A stretch of 7,865 nucleotides of DNA. Source: an uncultured Planctomycetaceae bacterium (GTDB taxonomy: Bacteria; Planctomycetota; Planctomycetia; Pirellulales; Pirellulaceae). Both the position numbers and the translations under genes were made by a program. The first letter of the stretch is position 1. Every line of letters begins with the position of its first letter. The stretch covers positions 1 through 7,865 of the forward strand of contig CAIXSC010000701.1 in the NCBI GenBank assembly GCA_903921945.1, written 5' to 3'. Shown in pieces: positions 6,050 to 7,865 of the stretch. Below the pieces are notes generated by a model, which did not search any database, was not told the DNA's origin, and was given only the letters and a program-made list of their open reading frames with translations.

Positions 6050-6065
6050 GCCGCCGTGAGCCGCC
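6046..6065 (+). repeat. 10-bp tandem duplication across the purC stop codon
   Basis: GTGAGCCGCC occurs twice back to back (6046-6055 and 6056-6065). The first copy holds the purC TGA stop (6047-6049) and a GTG at 6046 in the frame of the next gene. The second copy is out of that frame by one base. It looks like a recent small duplication. Confidence 0.85.
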
Positions 6066-6096
6066 CTTTAGCCGTCCTCTCGGAGTCCCCTTCGCC

Positions 6097-7865
6097 ATGA
6101 TCGCCGCCATGTTCTCCGACGTTCGCGCGACCTGCCGGCTATTCGCGATGGCCGCCGTCTGGCTGACCAGTTTGGCATCGCTCGTATCGTCGGTCGCGGA
6201 TGTCGCAAGCGGCGCTGAACCGGCCACCAAGGCCGCCAGCGTTTCCCCAGCGCGCCGCTTGAGCTTCAATCGCGATATCCGACCGCTGCTGTCCGATCGC
6301 TGTTTCGCTTGCCACGGTCCGGACGAAAAGCGCCGCGAGGCGGAACTGCGACTCGACACGCGCGAGGATGCGGTCCGCGAGCGTGACGGGCGGTTCGCCA
6401 TCGCCCCCAACGCTCCCGACCGGAGCCAAATCCTCGCGCGGATCCTGTCCACCGATCCCGAGGAAATCATGCCGCCTCCGAGCGCTAAGAAACCGCGTTT
6501 CACGGCCGCGGAGATCGCGACGTTGAAACAGTGGATCGCGGAGGGCGCCACGTATGAAGGCCACTGGGCGTTCTTGCCGCCAAAGAAGGTTCCGCTGCCG
6601 GCAGTTCGCCACCTCTCGACGCTGCGCGGGCCGCTCGACGCCTTCGTGGTGGCGCCGCTCGAAGAACGCGCGATCGCTCCTTCGCCGCCCACGGATCGTC
6701 CCACGTTGGCCCGCCGCGCGGCGTTGGACATCACCGGCCTGCCGGTCGCTCCCGACCTGCTGGAAGACTTCCTCCCAGACCAACGACCCGACGCCTACGA
6801 ACGCCTCGTCGATCGCTTGCTCGCTTCACCCCATTACGGTGAACGCTGGGGACGCCATTGGCTCGATCAAGCCCGCTATGCCGACTCCAACGGGTACTCG
6901 ATCGATGGCGAACGGGAAATGTGGCCCTATCGCGACTGGGTCATCAACGCTTTGAATGACGACCTGCCGTTCGACCGTTTCACCGTCGAGCAACTTGCCG
7001 GTGATTTGCTGCCGGGCGCCGACAAGTCGCAGCGGATCGCCACCGCGTTCCACCGCAACACGCTGATCAACCAGGAAGGCGGTGTCGATCGCGAACAGTT
7101 CCGCACGGAGGCCGTCATCGATCGCGTCAACACCACCGGGGCCGTATGGCTCGGCCTGACCGTCGGCTGCGCTCAATGCCATACCCACAAGTACGACCCG
7201 CTCGCTCAACGCGAATACTTCGAACTCGCCGCGTTCTTCAATTCCGCCGAAGATGCCAACGATCGTGGACCAACCGTCGCTGTCGCCCGCGGCGAAGTGT
7301 TCCTCGGCGCCCCTAGCCAACGCGAGCCCATCGAGCCCCCCCCAGCCATGCCACCCGCTCAAGCAGGCGCAACGCAACCCGCAGCCGCGCTACCCGCAGC
7401 CGCTCCCGCTAGCGCGGCATCTGCCGAACAACGGCGTCGTGAATGGGAAACGGCTGAACTGCGAAGACTGGAACGCTGGATTGGAGATGCCGCAACCGGC
7501 AATGATCCATCGGGAGGAGCAACGCCTTTGGTCCAACCGGCCACGCGTGTCGCATCACCACCCGCTGTCGCCGCCGGGTGGCGGCCGTTGGCCATTCGCG
7601 CTGCCCATACCAGTTCGAAACTGCCACTCAAACGACTCGACGACGGCAGCCTGCTCTCCGACCATGCCACTCCCAATCACGACGAATACGTGGTAACGGT
7701 CGAGCCTCCCCAGCCAACGACGGCCTCGCCTGCAGCGTCCAACAACGCGTCCAACAACGCGTCGAACAACGCGTCGAACAACGCGTCGAACAACGTGACC
7801 AACAACGCTTCGAACAAAACGCCCAACAACGCGTTGAACAAGACGGCTGTCCAGCCGGCGGCCGA
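6097..7865 (+). CDS. Secreted PSCyt1/PSCyt2 (DUF1549) cytochrome-like protein, 3' end missing
   Basis: The frame stays open to the window end (589 codons); full-length relatives usually reach about 900-1100 residues and end in PSD1 (DUF1553), so roughly half is missing. The ATG at 6097 starts a signal peptide of about 43 residues. PSCyt1 (about 55-160) carries the haem motif Cys69-Phe-Ala-Cys72-His73, Met125 in MPPP as possible axial ligand, and the closing HWAF (156-159). PSCyt2/DUF1549 (about 180-392) shows YGERWGRHWLD (247-257) and a second haem motif, Cys358-Ala-Gln-Cys361-His362. Then follow a Pro/Ala-rich linker (about 410-440), a charged helical stretch (442-465), and a segment with Trp495 and DDGSLL (515-520) interrupted by an Asn-rich repeat (549-584). 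A GTG at 6046 overlapping the purC stop is an alternative start. A secreted redox role is inferred; the substrate is unknown. Confidence 0.9.
   Translation, partial: MIAAMFSDVRATCRLFAMAAVWLTSLASLVSSVADVASGAEPATKAASVSPARRLSFNRDIRPLLSDRCFACHGPDEKRREAELRLDTREDAVRERDGRFAIAPNAPDRSQILARILSTDPEEIMPPPSAKKPRFTAAEIATLKQWIAEGATYEGHWAFLPPKKVPLPAVRHLSTLRGPLDAFVVAPLEERAIAPSPPTDRPTLARRAALDITGLPVAPDLLEDFLPDQRPDAYERLVDRLLASPHYGERWGRHWLDQARYADSNGYSIDGEREMWPYRDWVINALNDDLPFDRFTVEQLAGDLLPGADKSQRIATAFHRNTLINQEGGVDREQFRTEAVIDRVNTTGAVWLGLTVGCAQCHTHKYDPLAQREYFELAAFFNSAEDANDRGPTVAVARGEVFLGAPSQREPIEPPPAMPPAQAGATQPAAALPAAAPASAASAEQRRREWETAELRRLERWIGDAATGNDPSGGATPLVQPATRVASPPAVAAGWRPLAIRAAHTSSKLPLKRLDDGSLLSDHATPNHDEYVVTVEPPQPTTASPAASNNASNNASNNASNNASNNVTNNASNKTPNNALNKTAVQPAA
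7377..7403 (+). repeat. 12-bp direct repeat in the Pro/Ala linker
   Basis: ACCCGCAGCCGC occurs at 7377-7388 and again at 7392-7403 with three bases between. It contributes to the Ala/Pro-rich linker after the DUF1549 domain and probably arose by local duplication. Confidence 0.7.
7741..7848 (+). repeat. Nine 12-bp tandem repeats encoding an Asn-rich tract
   Basis: Nine contiguous 12-base units based on aacaacgcgtcg are in frame and encode NNAS four times, then NNVT, NNAS, NKTP, NNAL and NKTA (residues 549-584). The first four units are nearly identical; later ones diverge, which suggests that the left end expanded most recently. The unit keeps the reading frame at any copy number. The encoded tract should be flexible and polar. 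Confidence 0.95.

Noticed and set aside
5760..6734. Minus-strand open frame of 324 codons opposite the cytochrome-like gene
   Set aside because: It overlaps purC and the PSCyt1/PSCyt2 gene in antisense, and its low-complexity Arg/Ser product has no family features.

Overview
The window looks like chromosomal DNA from a planctomycete, probably of the Pirellula/Rhodopirellula kind. Two observations point there: a secreted protein with the PSCyt1 and PSCyt2 (DUF1549) cytochrome-like domains, which are hallmarks of that phylum, and two neighbouring secreted formylglycine-type sulfatases, a class that planctomycetes carry in large numbers. The DNA is GC-rich, so many long antisense reading frames exist opposite real genes; I treat these as shadows.

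The left half (70-4830) holds three genes, all on the minus strand, read right to left. First is a protein resembling family GH10 glycoside hydrolases (4830-3346), then an iduronate-2-sulfatase-like sulfatase (3187-1640), then an arylsulfatase-A-like sulfatase (1572-70). The sulfatases are 67 bases apart and probably co-transcribed. The 158-base gap before them contains seven 11-bp tandem repeats, a possible -10 box, a 10-bp tandem pair and a ribosome binding site, so a new promoter there is plausible. Both sulfatases have an N-terminal secretion signal and an intact Cys-x-Pro-x-Arg motif. Together they look like a small locus for desulfating an acquired polysaccharide. The GH10-like protein lacks an obvious signal peptide and the usual acid/base glutamate, so its part in that work is uncertain.

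A 328-base divergent intergenic region (4831-5158) carries a fair sigma-70-like promoter candidate for the plus strand and three 24-bp imperfect direct repeats with an inverted-repeat partner. They would lie in the leader of the next gene.

The right half is on the plus strand. It has purC (SAICAR synthase, de novo purine synthesis, 5159-6049), then after 47 bases (or an overlap if a GTG start is used) the secreted PSCyt1/PSCyt2 protein (6097 to beyond the window end). That gene has two CxxCH haem-binding motifs and, near the window edge, nine tandem copies of a 12-bp unit encoding an Asn-rich repeat inside what should be a folded region. purC is a housekeeping gene; its closeness to the cytochrome-like gene seems positional.

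I see no tRNA, rRNA, CRISPR array, transposase or convincing intrinsic terminator. I do not see a complete new multi-gene system. The most unusual items are the substituted active site of the GH10-like protein, the 11-bp iteron-like array, the 24-bp repeats in the purC leader and the Asn-rich repeat.
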